Shown: in pieces, positions 8,945 to 19,254 of the stretch | Numbering within the stretch: position 1 is the stretch's first letter | Layout: each line of letters starts with the position of its first letter | Source: Polyangium fumosum | Lineage (GTDB): Bacteria; Myxococcota_A; Polyangia; Polyangiales; Polyangiaceae | Length of the DNA stretch: 64,000 nucleotides | Assembly: GCF_005144585.1 (NCBI RefSeq) | Contig: NZ_SSMQ01000023.1 | Span: forward strand, 1-64,000 | Reading direction: 5' to 3' | Notes under the pieces: model-generated | The model's input: only the letters and a program-made list of their open reading frames with translations | The model's database searches: none | Told to the model about the DNA's origin: nothing | Translations under genes and position numbers: made by a program

Positions 8945-10765
<1,821 letters not shown>

Positions 10766-10980
10766 GTCCACTCCTTAGCTCGGTCCCTTGAACCCGTCTT
10801 GTCGTGCACGTCCGCCGTGCCTGCAAGGGGCCACGCGCGGTCGGACGTCGGAAGAGCGCCTTTTCCCCGCGCTGGCCGCCATCATCGCGGCTCCTTTCGC
10901 CCACTGCAACAGCCTCGGCGTGAAGAAGCGCGTCCGCGCGCTGGCCGCCCCTCCGCCGTTTTGTTACATGAGCGGCGCCC

Positions 10981-12495
10981 ATGCCTCGTTACGCCATCAC
11001 GACGTTCGGATGCCAGATGAACGTCCACGACTCCGAGCGGATGCACGAGGTCCTCCGTCGCGCCGGTTATACGGAATCGGAAGACCCGAAGGCCGCGGAC
11101 GTGGTCGTGCTGAACACCTGCAGCGTCCGGGAAAAGGCCGAGCAGAAGCTCCTCAGCGAGGTCGGCCGTCTCGCGAAGTGGAAGCAGACGCACCCCGAGA
11201 TGGTCCTCGTGGTGGCCGGGTGCGTGGCCCAGCAGGAGGGCGAGCGGCTGCTCACGCGCAGCCAAGGCATCGATCTCGTCCTCGGCCCCGACAACATCCC
11301 CGAGCTGCCGCGCCTGCTCGACGACATCGGCCTCGGCGCGCCTCCGCTCGTGCGGACGGTCTTCGACCTCGAAGCCCCGCGTTTCCTGACCGCGCTCTCC
11401 GACGAGGGGGACGTCGCTCGAAACCCCACGGTCGACGCGCGTGCGCCCACGGCGTTCGTGACCACGATGAAGGGCTGCAACGAGCGTTGCTCCTTCTGCA
11501 TCGTCCCGTACACGCGGGGGCCGGAGCGGTACCGGCCGAGCGCGGAGATCATCGCGGAAATCGCGGGGCTCGTCGCGGCGGGCGTCCGCGAGGTGACGTT
11601 GCTCGGGCAAACGGTGAACAGCTACCGGGACCCGAGCAGCGAGCTTTCGCGCGCGCCCGGCGCCTCGCCCGATGACCCGGACGAGAGCGAGTTCGCCGCG
11701 CTCCTGCGGCGCATCGCAGCCGAGGTCCCCGGGCTCGTGCGGCTCCGGTACACGAGCCCGCACCCGCGGCACCTCACGCCCTCGCTGATCGAGGCGCACA
11801 CGGATCTCCCGGTCCTCGCCCGCCACGTGCACATGCCCGTGCAGTCGGGCGCCGATCGCATCCTGAAGCGCATGATCCGGCGCTACACGCGGGCCGAGTA
11901 CGTCGCGCGGGTGGGCTCGCTCGTGGCGCGGCTGCCCGATCTCTCGCTCTCGACCGACATCATCGTCGGGTTCCCGGGCGAGACCGAGGAGGACTTCGCC
12001 GCCACGCTCTCGCTCGTGCGGGAGGTGGGCTTCCGGGGACTGTTTGGGTTCAAATATTCGCAGCGTCCGTACACGCCGGCCCGCAAGCTCGCGGACGACG
12101 TGCCCGAGGCCGAAAAGAGCGAGCGCCTCGCGCGGCTCTTCGAGGTGAGCGAGGAGCTGCTCGGCGCGCATTTGCAGCGGCTCGCAGGCAGTCGCCAGCG
12201 TGTGCTCGTGGAGGGCGCGGGCAAGGAGGGCACGAACGCCTGGACGGGTCGCACGGAGCGCAACGAGATCGTGCACGTCGCTGGGGCCGAGCGGCTCGAT
12301 CTGCGCGGGTCGATCGTCGAGGTCGTGATCACGCGCGCGAACAAGCACTCGCTCCAGGCCGAGCTCTCGGACGAGGCGCGCGCGGCGGCCAAGCCGCTCC
12401 CCGCGGCCCCGCCCGCGGCGCCGGTGGAGGCGCCGAAGCCACGCGCGGCCGGCGAGCGGCGCTCGCTCCCGATCGTGGCCGCCGGGGGAGGGTAG
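10981..12495 (+). CDS. miaB: tRNA-2-methylthio-N6-dimethylallyladenosine synthase
   Basis: MiaB is a radical-SAM methylthiotransferase that adds the 2-methylthio group at position 37 of tRNAs reading UNN codons. The N-terminal domain carries the three cysteines of the auxiliary cluster (FGCQMN, NTCSV, AGCVAQ) and the core carries the radical-SAM motif GCNERCSFC near residue 166. A TRAM-like region follows. At 504 residues it is longer than usual because of a linker before the radical-SAM motif, an Asp/Pro insertion near residue 235, and a Pro/Ala-rich C-terminal tail of about 40 residues. The next gene begins four bases after its stop. Confidence 0.93.
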   Translation: MPRYAITTFGCQMNVHDSERMHEVLRRAGYTESEDPKAADVVVLNTCSVREKAEQKLLSEVGRLAKWKQTHPEMVLVVAGCVAQQEGERLLTRSQGIDLVLGPDNIPELPRLLDDIGLGAPPLVRTVFDLEAPRFLTALSDEGDVARNPTVDARAPTAFVTTMKGCNERCSFCIVPYTRGPERYRPSAEIIAEIAGLVAAGVREVTLLGQTVNSYRDPSSELSRAPGASPDDPDESEFAALLRRIAAEVPGLVRLRYTSPHPRHLTPSLIEAHTDLPVLARHVHMPVQSGADRILKRMIRRYTRAEYVARVGSLVARLPDLSLSTDIIVGFPGETEEDFAATLSLVREVGFRGLFGFKYSQRPYTPARKLADDVPEAEKSERLARLFEVSEELLGAHLQRLAGSRQRVLVEGAGKEGTNAWTGRTERNEIVHVAGAERLDLRGSIVEVVITRANKHSLQAELSDEARAAAKPLPAAPPAAPVEAPKPRAAGERRSLPIVAAGGG

Positions 12496-12499
12496 GCGC

Positions 12500-13024
12500 T
12501 TGGCGCTCGTCCTTCCTTACGGAGACCATGCCCCGCGGCTCGGCCGGGACGTCTTCCTCGCGCCGAACGCGACGCTCGTCGGCGACGTCGAGCTCGGCGA
12601 CGAGGCAAGCGTGTGGTTCGGCGCCGTCTTGCGCGGCGACATCGGCCCGATCCGCATCGGCCCTCGCACGAACGTGCAGGATCTCGCCTGCCTGCACCTC
12701 ACGGACGGCGTCTCGAAGACGACGATCGGCGCGGACGTCACGATCGGCCACGGGGCGATCCTGCACGGCTGCACGGTCGAGGACGGTTGCCTCATCGGCA
12801 TGGGCAGCATCGTGCTCGACAACGCGGTGATCGGCGCGGGCTCGGTCATCGCGGCCGGCGCGCTCGTGCCGCCGCGGATGGTGATCCCGCCGCGATCCAT
12901 GGTGAAAGGCAGCCCCGCGAAGGTCGTCCGCGAGGTGACCGACGAGGAGGCGCAGCTCGGCCTCGCCGGCGCGGTTCATTACGTGGTGAACGCGCAGAGG
13001 TACCGCGGGATCTGCGGCGGCTGA
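12500..13024 (+). CDS. gamma-class carbonic anhydrase family protein
   Basis: A 174-residue left-handed beta-helix protein built from hexapeptide turns (for example TLVGDVELGDEASVWFG and AVIGAGSVIAAGALV). Metal-ligand histidines expected for the gamma-carbonic anhydrase/YrdA/PaaY family are visible in CLHLTDG and IGHGAILHG. Members form trimers with a zinc or iron site between subunits; catalytic activity varies within the family. The start is TTG at 12500, chosen because GGGGGAGGG lies about nine bases upstream and only four bases separate it from the miaB stop, which suggests one transcript. Confidence 0.88.
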   Translation: MALVLPYGDHAPRLGRDVFLAPNATLVGDVELGDEASVWFGAVLRGDIGPIRIGPRTNVQDLACLHLTDGVSKTTIGADVTIGHGAILHGCTVEDGCLIGMGSIVLDNAVIGAGSVIAAGALVPPRMVIPPRSMVKGSPAKVVREVTDEEAQLGLAGAVHYVVNAQRYRGICGG

Positions 13025-13063
13025 GCGAAGCGAATCGGCGGCGCGGGCGTTCTTGGTCACGCC

Positions 13064-14584
13064 ATGCGTGATCTTCCTCCATCGCCGATCGAGAAACTTC
13101 CAAAGACGGAAAGGTCTCCGCTACGATCGCAGCGGTCTTCCGTGCAAAAGTCCACTCTCCTCCTCGTCCTGGGCATCGGCACCTCGGTCGCCGCAGGGCT
13201 CGGGCTCGGCGCCTATCGGTACGGGCCACGTTCGCCGGTCGTCGAAGGCTTGTTCCTCGGCGAGCAACGCGTGCCCGACGAAGGCTCGCCCGCCTCGTGG
13301 CTTGCCCGCCGTCAGCTCGACGCGCTCGGCTGGGAGGCGCGGTTCCATCACGACGGCGAGATCGTGGAGACCACGCTCGGCGCGGTCGGCGTCGAGATCG
13401 ACGTGCAAGCCTCGCTCGATCGTGCCGGCGAGGTCGGGCATGTGGGCTCGCTCCTGCGTCGCATGCGGGAGGCGCGCCTCGCGCGGAGCAGCCAGGTCTT
13501 CGTGCCGCTCGCCTTCTGGATCGACGAGGCGAAGGCGCGTCGTTTCCTCGAGTCGATCGCGCCGCGCTTCTCCGTCGCGCCTGTCGACGCGGTGCTCGAC
13601 CTCGAGAACAAGCGCAAGATCGAGGACGTCCCTGGCCGTGAGCTCGACATCGACGCCTCGCTCGCGGAGATGCGCGCGACGAGCTTCGAGGACGGCGTCG
13701 TGATCCGCCTCGTCACGAAGCGCGTGCCGGCGAAGGTGACCGCGCTCGATCTCGCGCAGGTCGACGTGACGAAGGTCGTCGCCGCGTTCGAGACCTCGTT
13801 CTCGCTCTTCGGCTCGGGCGCGGGGCGCGCGGTCAACATCCGCAACGCCGCGCGCAAGATCGACGGCGTCGTCTTGCCGCCGGGCGCCGGGTTTTCCTTC
13901 AACGACCGCGTCGGGGCGCGCACGCGGGAGAACGGTTTTACGCTCGCGCCCGAGATCCAGGGCGACGAGCTCACGGACGGCATCGGCGGCGGCACCTGCC
14001 AGCTCTCCTCGACGTTGCACGGCGCGGCCGTCTACGGCGCGCTGGAAGTCCTGCATCGGCAGGGGCATTCGCGCGCGTCGAGCTACACGAAGCTCGGCCT
14101 CGACGCGACCGTGAGTTTTCCCGTTGTCGACCTCAAGCTCAAGAACCCCTATCCGTTCCCGGTCATGATCCACGCCCATTTCCCGCAGCCGAACAAGGTG
14201 CGCGTGGAGATCCTCGGCGGCGAGCCGGTCGCGAAGGTCGAGTACGGCTACGGGGTCGGGCAGTCGTATGATTTCGTCCGTCGGATCACGGTGAAATCGC
14301 ACCTGCCGCCCGGGAAACGCATTCATCGGCAGAAGGGCGTGCGCGGGTACGACGTCACCTCGACGCTCCGCATTTCGTATGTCGACGGCCGCGTCGAGGA
14401 GCGGCGCTGGTTCAGCGGTTATCGCCCTTCGCCCGAGGTCTACTGGGTCGCGCCCGGGTACGACGAGGCGAACCTGCCGCCGCTGCCCGAGCATGCGAAG
14501 GGCATCGAGGGCCGGCTCGCGGACGCCTCTACGGCGACGGCGTCGTTTCCGGTGTCGACGCCTGCGCAGGCTCCGGCGCCGTGA
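13064..14584 (+). CDS. VanW family protein
   Basis: A 506-residue protein with a cytoplasmic basic N-terminus, one membrane anchor (residues 27-48, STLLLVLGIGTSVAAGLGLG), an extracytoplasmic region of peptidoglycan-binding-4 type, and a VanW domain (about residues 265-400) with the hallmark segments LPPGAGFSFND and GGGTCQLSSTLHGA. VanW proteins accompany vancomycin-resistance genes in some Gram-positives, but most bacterial members lie outside resistance clusters and have no established function; a cell-envelope role is likely. No vanA/H/X-like genes are nearby. Its last 56 bases overlap the end of the convergent FGE-like gene. Confidence 0.85.
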   Translation: MRDLPPSPIEKLPKTERSPLRSQRSSVQKSTLLLVLGIGTSVAAGLGLGAYRYGPRSPVVEGLFLGEQRVPDEGSPASWLARRQLDALGWEARFHHDGEIVETTLGAVGVEIDVQASLDRAGEVGHVGSLLRRMREARLARSSQVFVPLAFWIDEAKARRFLESIAPRFSVAPVDAVLDLENKRKIEDVPGRELDIDASLAEMRATSFEDGVVIRLVTKRVPAKVTALDLAQVDVTKVVAAFETSFSLFGSGAGRAVNIRNAARKIDGVVLPPGAGFSFNDRVGARTRENGFTLAPEIQGDELTDGIGGGTCQLSSTLHGAAVYGALEVLHRQGHSRASSYTKLGLDATVSFPVVDLKLKNPYPFPVMIHAHFPQPNKVRVEILGGEPVAKVEYGYGVGQSYDFVRRITVKSHLPPGKRIHRQKGVRGYDVTSTLRISYVDGRVEERRWFSGYRPSPEVYWVAPGYDEANLPPLPEHAKGIEGRLADASTATASFPVSTPAQAPAP

Positions 14585-15335
14585 CGGGCTCCTCGGGGTC
14601 CTTGCAGCAGCGGAAGCCAATCTCGTAATAACGAAACATCGGCCCGTGCGAGTCGTTCGTCCCGCGGCAATGGGCCCAGGGTTTGGCCCAGAATCCCCCC
14701 TTGAGCGACGAGCGGTAGCGCCACTCCTTGCGTGACGTCCGCACCCACTCCTCCACGTTGCCCACGAGGTCCTTCACGCCGAAGCTCGACGCGCAGCGCG
14801 GCCGGGATCCGCTCGCCTCGCCCTGGTAGAGGCGCCACGTCTCGATCTCGCGCACGCGCCGCTCGTCGGCGTTCAGCTTCCCCTCGTCGTACGGGATGAA
14901 ATCCTTCGAGGCGTTGCAGGCGTTCGGGTCGAAGGTGTGGCCGTAGGGCCAGGGCGTCGTCTCCGGGCCCTCGCACGCGAGCTCCCACTCGAATTCGGTG
15001 CAGAGGCGCTTGCCCACCGAGGCGCATTTCTTCTCCGCCTCGACGAACCGCATCATCACCTCGGGCCGCTTGCCCTCGCGGTTCGGCCACTCGTGCTCGT
15101 CCATGCACACGTGCACCGGCGTGGCCACGGGCTCCTGCGCCAGCATGCCCGGGAGGAACGAATAACAGTGCCCGAGGCGCCACGTCGTGCAGAGCCGCTG
15201 CACGTGCTCGTAGTGCGTGCCCGAGACGAGCCGCGTGCCCGAAGGACAGACGTCGGCCGGGGGTGTGACCTGAACGGCGGCAGGCGTGGCCTGCGGCGCG
15301 GCGAAGAGCTGGGCGAGGAGCGTCGGAAGGAGCAC
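14529..15335 (-). CDS. formylglycine-generating-enzyme-like (SUMF1/FGE-sulfatase) secreted protein
   Basis: A 268-residue protein with a short hydrophobic N-terminus suggestive of export and an FGE-sulfatase fold. Diagnostic pieces are CMDEHEWPN, AEKKCASVGKRLCTEFEWELAC, DLVGNVEEWV and the C-terminal GGFWAKPWAHCRGTN...YYEIGFRCC. True FGEs oxidise a cysteine in sulfatases; many relatives in myxobacteria have no sulfatase partner and serve other roles, so activity is uncertain. It is Cys-rich, consistent with disulfides outside the cytoplasm. The start is GTG. It overlaps the VanW gene tail to tail. Confidence 0.75.
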   Translation of the reverse strand: MLLPTLLAQLFAAPQATPAAVQVTPPADVCPSGTRLVSGTHYEHVQRLCTTWRLGHCYSFLPGMLAQEPVATPVHVCMDEHEWPNREGKRPEVMMRFVEAEKKCASVGKRLCTEFEWELACEGPETTPWPYGHTFDPNACNASKDFIPYDEGKLNADERRVREIETWRLYQGEASGSRPRCASSFGVKDLVGNVEEWVRTSRKEWRYRSSLKGGFWAKPWAHCRGTNDSHGPMFRYYEIGFRCCKDPEEPVTAPEPAQASTPETTPSP

Positions 15336-15469
15336 CGAGGCGGGGCATCCTAGCGCAGAAAACGCGCCCTCGGGCGGCGCAACGCTGCGACGCGACGAAC
15401 CCCCTCGACGAGAGCGTGCCCGCCGTCCACGTTCTCGCCCGTCCCATCTGTCCAGGCTACGATGCCGCG

Positions 15470-16117
15470 ATGCAACGGACGATGCTTGGCTTCCTGGGGA
15501 TCATGACGCTCGCGGTTGCGGGGGTCGGTGCTTGCGGCGGCAAGGTGGTGATCGACGCGGACGGCACGGGCGGCGCGGGCGGCGCCGGCGCGGGAGGAAG
15601 CGGGAGCGCCGGGACGAACACGACGACGAGCTCGAGCGGGACGGGGGGCGGCGGCCTGCAGAGCCTCTGCGAGGCGGCGTGCGCGAGCATGAGCAAGATC
15701 CCGGGGTGCGCGGAAGAGGACTGCGTCGACGATTGCGTGCAGGAGTTCGAGGACGAGGCCGGCCCGTGCTTGAACGAGGTCACCGCCTTGCTCGAGTGCG
15801 TCATCGAGAACGCGGGCTTGAACGGCGAGTGCTTCAGCTCGACCTGCTTTCCGTTCGTCGAGGCGCTCGATGCGTGCAAAGCCCCGAGCACCGGCTGCTC
15901 CAGCGTGCTTTGCTCCCAGGGCTCGGACGGGTCGTGCGACTGCTCGGGCCAGTGCAACGGGGCCTCGGTGACCACGCAGTGTTTCTCCCAGCCGGGCAGC
16001 ACGCAGGTCTGCGTTTGCTCCATCAACGGGCAGGACGTCGGCAAGTGCGAGGCCAGCCTCGGCATCTTCGCCTGCAGCGTCGACCAGGGCTGCTGCGCGC
16101 AGTTCTTCCTCCCGTAA
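15470..16117 (+). CDS. cysteine-rich lipoprotein, hypothetical
   Basis: The ATG at 15470 is chosen over an upstream in-frame start because it places a signal peptide with lipobox VGACGG at the N-terminus. A Gly/Ser/Thr linker (residues 30-60) follows, then about 150 residues with some 24 cysteines in repeated C-x3-C and C-x6-9-C spacings. This is the architecture of many myxobacterial outer-surface lipoproteins. No enzymatic motif is visible. The stop codon abuts, with no gap, the stop of the convergent HprK-like gene. Confidence 0.75.
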   Translation: MQRTMLGFLGIMTLAVAGVGACGGKVVIDADGTGGAGGAGAGGSGSAGTNTTTSSSGTGGGGLQSLCEAACASMSKIPGCAEEDCVDDCVQEFEDEAGPCLNEVTALLECVIENAGLNGECFSSTCFPFVEALDACKAPSTGCSSVLCSQGSDGSCDCSGQCNGASVTTQCFSQPGSTQVCVCSINGQDVGKCEASLGIFACSVDQGCCAQFFLP

Positions 16118-17107
16118 TTAGAAGTCGAGGCTGTCGATCCCGGCCGCGAGGATCGAGGGGTCGTCGAGCAGATCCCGGCCCATGCGCAGCTCGTAGTGGC
16201 GCGCGCCGTTCGTGAGGCGGGTCAGCAGGGCGAGGTGCTCGGCCTTTCCGGGCACGTCGTCGATCACGAGGCCGCCGCTCGACGCGATCAGGTGGCCGAG
16301 GCCCTCGGCCTTCGCGATGGGGGCGAGCTGGGTCGGCTGATCCGGCTCGACATGCGGGTAAAGCACGAGGGTCGGCGCGAGGCAGGTGGACCGGGCTTGG
16401 CCCGGGAAGGCGCGCTTCGGGTCGACGTCGCGTCTGTCGCCGTGGCTCTTCGGGGGGCCTGCAAAGGGCGCGAGGCGCGGGAAGGCCGAGAGCGTGGCCG
16501 GGCCGACGTGAAAGGGGCGCGGGAAGGCGCAGAGGCGCGGCCGTCCGACGGGGGTCTCTTCGAGGAGGAGCGCGTCGTCGCCGAGGAGGTCGTAGCCGGC
16601 GGACGCGAGCGTGATCGTGGTGGTCGTCTTGCCCGCGCCCGTGCCGCCGACGACGAGGATGGCCTCGCCGTGCGTGCGATGAACGAGGGCCGCGGCGTGG
16701 AGGTGATAAAGGCCGTGCGCGCGGAGGGCGAGCGAGAGCGCGATCTCGAGCGCGCCGCGGGCCGAGCCGGGGACGACCTCTTCGCCGGCGAGGAAGGCCT
16801 CGATGTGCGAGGTTCCCTCGGGGACGAGGATGCGGCTCTTCCGATCCCAGAGCAGGAAGGCCCGAGGCAAGCCCACGGGCTCGCGGTAGGCCTGCACGAT
16901 GCCGTGGAAAAACGACGGACGATACCCCTCGACGAACGGATCCGTGTCGAGCGGAGCGACGCCGTGGCGGAGGGCGATCTCGATGCGGCCGCGGCTGCCG
17001 TCCGTCTGGCCGATGCCTTCGTCGAGGCCGAGCTCGCGCACGAGATCGGGCGCGCCGTCCTCGGTCGTCCAGGCGAGCGTCACGCCGTGCAGCGCCGCGG
17101 TTTGCAT
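16118..17107 (-). CDS. HprK-like kinase of a RiPP-type cluster
   Basis: About 329 residues with a P-loop GGTGAGKTTTT near residue 153, followed by LASAGYDLLGDDALLL, the arrangement of HPr-kinase-like domains. Related kinases in lasso-peptide clusters phosphorylate a serine of the peptide; others in PqqD/B2 clusters have unknown targets. No PTS HPr or second kinase gene is nearby, so a sugar-regulation role is unlikely. It is the last gene of a run in which the PqqD-like stop lies only a few bases upstream. ATG 17107 or the adjacent GTG 17110 may be used. Confidence 0.75.
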   Translation of the reverse strand: MQTAALHGVTLAWTTEDGAPDLVRELGLDEGIGQTDGSRGRIEIALRHGVAPLDTDPFVEGYRPSFFHGIVQAYREPVGLPRAFLLWDRKSRILVPEGTSHIEAFLAGEEVVPGSARGALEIALSLALRAHGLYHLHAAALVHRTHGEAILVVGGTGAGKTTTTITLASAGYDLLGDDALLLEETPVGRPRLCAFPRPFHVGPATLSAFPRLAPFAGPPKSHGDRRDVDPKRAFPGQARSTCLAPTLVLYPHVEPDQPTQLAPIAKAEGLGHLIASSGGLVIDDVPGKAEHLALLTRLTNGARHYELRMGRDLLDDPSILAAGIDSLDF

Positions 17108-17113
17108 CACGCC

Positions 17114-17392
17114 TCAGGGCGGTAGCACGAGGCCGTCTTCGAGCATCTCGCGCAGCACGCTGTCGACGTCGCGCGCGGCGGTCTCGCGGTCGACGCGGAA
17201 GAGCGCGGTGATCCGCTCGGCGATCGCGCCTGGATCGGCGATCGACTCGGCGAGGGATTTCCACACGATCACGGCGGCCGCGTTCAGCGTGAAATAGAAC
17301 TTCGTGTCGAGGTGGAGCAGGACGCCCGTGCCGTCGTCGAGCTCGGTGAAGAGCACCTGGGGGTTTGGCCTGGGAAGGTGCGGCTCGGTCAC
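17114..17392 (-). CDS. PqqD-like peptide recognition protein (RRE; lasso B1-like)
   Basis: A 92-residue protein with the PqqD winged-helix pattern: VLFTELDDGTGVLLHLDT, then YFTLNAAAVIVWKSL, then a helix pair ending LREMLEDGLVLPP. Such RiPP recognition elements bind leader peptides and present them to modifying enzymes; the stand-alone form matches lasso B1 proteins. The start is GTG at 17392, whose last two bases are part of the TGA stop of the upstream B2 gene, indicating translational coupling. Longer in-frame extensions upstream run through the B2 gene and lack family character. Confidence 0.8.
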   Translation of the reverse strand: MTEPHLPRPNPQVLFTELDDGTGVLLHLDTKFYFTLNAAAVIVWKSLAESIADPGAIAERITALFRVDRETAARDVDSVLREMLEDGLVLPP

Positions 17393-17814
17393 GCGGCGGG
17401 CTCCTTGAGGGATGAGGCGTAACAAGGGTAGGCGTACGTCACGACGAGGTCGGGGTCGAGCTCTTCGCCGTACGGCGCGCCGTCGAGCTCCACCCACGCG
17501 TGCCCCTCGATCTCGCCGGGCCGCGAGAGGCCCATGACGAACCGCGCGGCATGCCCGGCACGTCGGAGCAGCGAGAAACGCGCGAGCGAGCGGTAGAGGC
17601 AGGTGTCGGGGACGAACGGCAAGTGATGGGTGATCACGTCCGCGTGCGCGAGCGCCTCGTCGATCACGTCGAGCGGCGCGGGCTCGATCGTGCCCCGCGC
17701 GAGCGCGTCGAGCAGCGCGGGCAGGCTCGACTGCGCGACCCGCAAGGGCAGCGAGAGGCGCAGGCCGACAGCGGTCGCGGAGAGGCGGAGGTGCTTGGGC
17801 CAGGCTGAAGGCAT
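17389..17814 (-). CDS. lasso-peptide B2-type transglutaminase-fold protease
   Basis: A 141-residue protein matching the B2 leader peptidase family: catalytic cysteine in DTCLYRSLARFSLLRRAGH (Cys72), histidine in GHAWVELDG (His105), and a downstream acidic residue. The family uses a Cys-His-Asp triad to cut the leader from lasso precursors after delivery by the B1 protein. Here the downstream gene encodes that PqqD-like partner with a four-base overlap, and a radical-SAM gene ends 20 bases upstream. No ATP-dependent lasso cyclase is encoded in the neighbourhood. The ATG at 17814 is chosen for the start; an upstream extension is not family-like. Confidence 0.8.
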   Translation of the reverse strand: MPSAWPKHLRLSATAVGLRLSLPLRVAQSSLPALLDALARGTIEPAPLDVIDEALAHADVITHHLPFVPDTCLYRSLARFSLLRRAGHAARFVMGLSRPGEIEGHAWVELDGAPYGEELDPDLVVTYAYPCYASSLKEPAA

Positions 17815-17834
17815 CCCGCGTTCCCCCGCGCCGC

Positions 17835-18890
17835 CTAGCGCACGACGGGCAGGGTGACCTTCTTCGCCCACGCGCCGCGCCACCGCTCCCGCTGCGCCGA
17901 CGGGCCGCCTGCGCCTTCGTCGGTCCAGTGGGGCTTGTCGAAGTGCTTCATGCACCAGTTGCAGGGGAAGTGGTCCCACGTGTCGAGCGAGCCCCGGGCC
18001 ATGGCGGCGAGCCGCGCGGTTTGGGTCTCGTGGATGATGCCGAGCAGGCGGCCGTGGGCCTCGCGCAGGCTCGTCGTGGCGAGGTCGGCGGCGACGTCGC
18101 GCGGCGGGCCCTCGCTCGGGACGCCCGCGTGCTGGCAGCAGAGGTTCAGGCGGCCCTCGACGTCGACGTGGAGCGACTCGCTCTTCATGGCCTCGCAGAC
18201 GTGGAAGGTCTGCTCGCGGTAGAACCCCTCGGGCATCGTCACGGGCATGGTGAGCGCGGCGGAGAGGCGCTCGATGCGGTGCTGCGCGTCCTGCCAGGCG
18301 CGGGGCGGCAGGTACAGCGCCTCGTCGTGGTGCGTGCCGGTCGCCTGGAGCATGGAGAGCGACGCGCGCGCCGCGCCGAGCTGCGCGGCCATGAGGCCAA
18401 ACGCCTCGATCTGATGCACGTTGCGCGCGTGGAGGACCATCTGGAGCGCGAACGGGAGGCCGTGCGCGGTGCAGAGGGTCACGGCCTTCATGACATCACG
18501 AAAGCTCCCCTTGCCGCGGATGCCGTCGTGCGTGATCTCGTCGGCGCCGTCGAGGCTCAGGTTGACGGCGGTGAGGCGCTCGCGCCGCGCGGGGCCGTCG
18601 CGCAGGAGCCCGAGGAGCTGCTCGAAACGCCTGCCGTTCGTGACGATGTGCCACGTGAGATCGTGCTCCACGATCGCGTCGAGCACGCCTTCGAGCTCGG
18701 GGTGGAGCGTGGGCTCGCCGCCGGTGAGCGCGACTTGGCGGGTGCGGTAGAGCCGCTTGGCCTCGGCGAGGACCTTGCGGATCGTGGCGAGCGAGAGATC
18801 CTTCGGTTTCTGGCCGGGATCACGCAGGCAATGCTGGCAGTCGAGCTGGCAGCGATCCGTGAGGTGGAAGGCGATCCAGGTGACGGCCAT
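17835..18890 (-). CDS. radical SAM protein, putative RiPP-modifying enzyme
   Basis: A 351-residue enzyme with the radical-SAM cluster motif CQLDCQHC near residue 13 and the GGEPTLHPE motif near residue 57 that contacts SAM. Extra cysteines near the C-terminus (HVCEAM, LNLCCQHAG, FPCNWCMKHF) suggest a SPASM/Twitch-like auxiliary Fe-S cluster, as in peptide-modifying radical SAM enzymes. It begins 43 bases after the precursor-peptide stop and is followed by the B2 gene, so its likely substrate is that peptide. The chemistry (thioether, C-C crosslink, epimerisation or other) cannot be deduced. Confidence 0.8.
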   Translation of the reverse strand: MAVTWIAFHLTDRCQLDCQHCLRDPGQKPKDLSLATIRKVLAEAKRLYRTRQVALTGGEPTLHPELEGVLDAIVEHDLTWHIVTNGRRFEQLLGLLRDGPARRERLTAVNLSLDGADEITHDGIRGKGSFRDVMKAVTLCTAHGLPFALQMVLHARNVHQIEAFGLMAAQLGAARASLSMLQATGTHHDEALYLPPRAWQDAQHRIERLSAALTMPVTMPEGFYREQTFHVCEAMKSESLHVDVEGRLNLCCQHAGVPSEGPPRDVAADLATTSLREAHGRLLGIIHETQTARLAAMARGSLDTWDHFPCNWCMKHFDKPHWTDEGAGGPSAQRERWRGAWAKKVTLPVVR

Positions 18891-18933
18891 GGCGGTGGGG
18901 GCTCCGGGGCGGGCGCGCGGGGAGGGTGGCCGC

Positions 18934-19113
18934 TCAGCCCATGACGGTCATGCCCGTGGCGGGACCCATCGGCGTGAAGAGCGTCGCGCGGGCCACGGAG
19001 CGCTTCTTCGTGAGGCGCGGCGGCTCGTAGGGCTTGCGCGGATCCTCGACCGGCTCCCTCGCGTCGCCCTCCGAGCCTTCGAGCGTTGCGTTCCGGTCGT
19101 CGATGTCGGCCAT
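18934..19113 (-). CDS. putative RiPP precursor peptide with lasso-like leader
   Basis: A 59-residue peptide beginning MADIDD, with an acidic N-terminal half, the segment YEPPRLTKKRSVARAT and a C-terminal LFTPMGPATGMTVMG. The Y-x-x-P-x-L signature is the element of lasso leaders bound by B1/PqqD-type proteins. The presumed core has no Asp or Glu and so cannot make the isopeptide ring of lasso peptides; it is rich in Gly, Met and Thr. A GGAGAA site lies eight bases before the ATG at 19113. It directly precedes the radical-SAM, B2, PqqD-like and HprK-like genes. Identification rests on context and leader pattern. Confidence 0.65.
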   Translation of the reverse strand: MADIDDRNATLEGSEGDAREPVEDPRKPYEPPRLTKKRSVARATLFTPMGPATGMTVMG

Positions 19114-19254
19114 GCGCGTCGTTCTCCTTCTGCCGCGCCGCGGAGGCGAGCGCCTCGAGGACACTCCGCGCAGCGTATCACCGGGGCGCAGAGGTCACAA
19201 CGAGGGGCAGCCGTGGGTTCGTTGCGCACGCGCGGCGTGGCATTCATGCCTCAC

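Noticed and set aside
13064-14584. Vancomycin-resistance gene
   Set aside because: VanW-domain proteins are widespread; no D-Ala-D-Lac ligase, dehydrogenase or dipeptidase genes are nearby.
16118-19113. Classical lasso peptide cluster
   Set aside because: B1-like and B2-like genes and a lasso-style leader are present, but there is no asparagine-synthetase-like cyclase and the core has no acidic ring residue.
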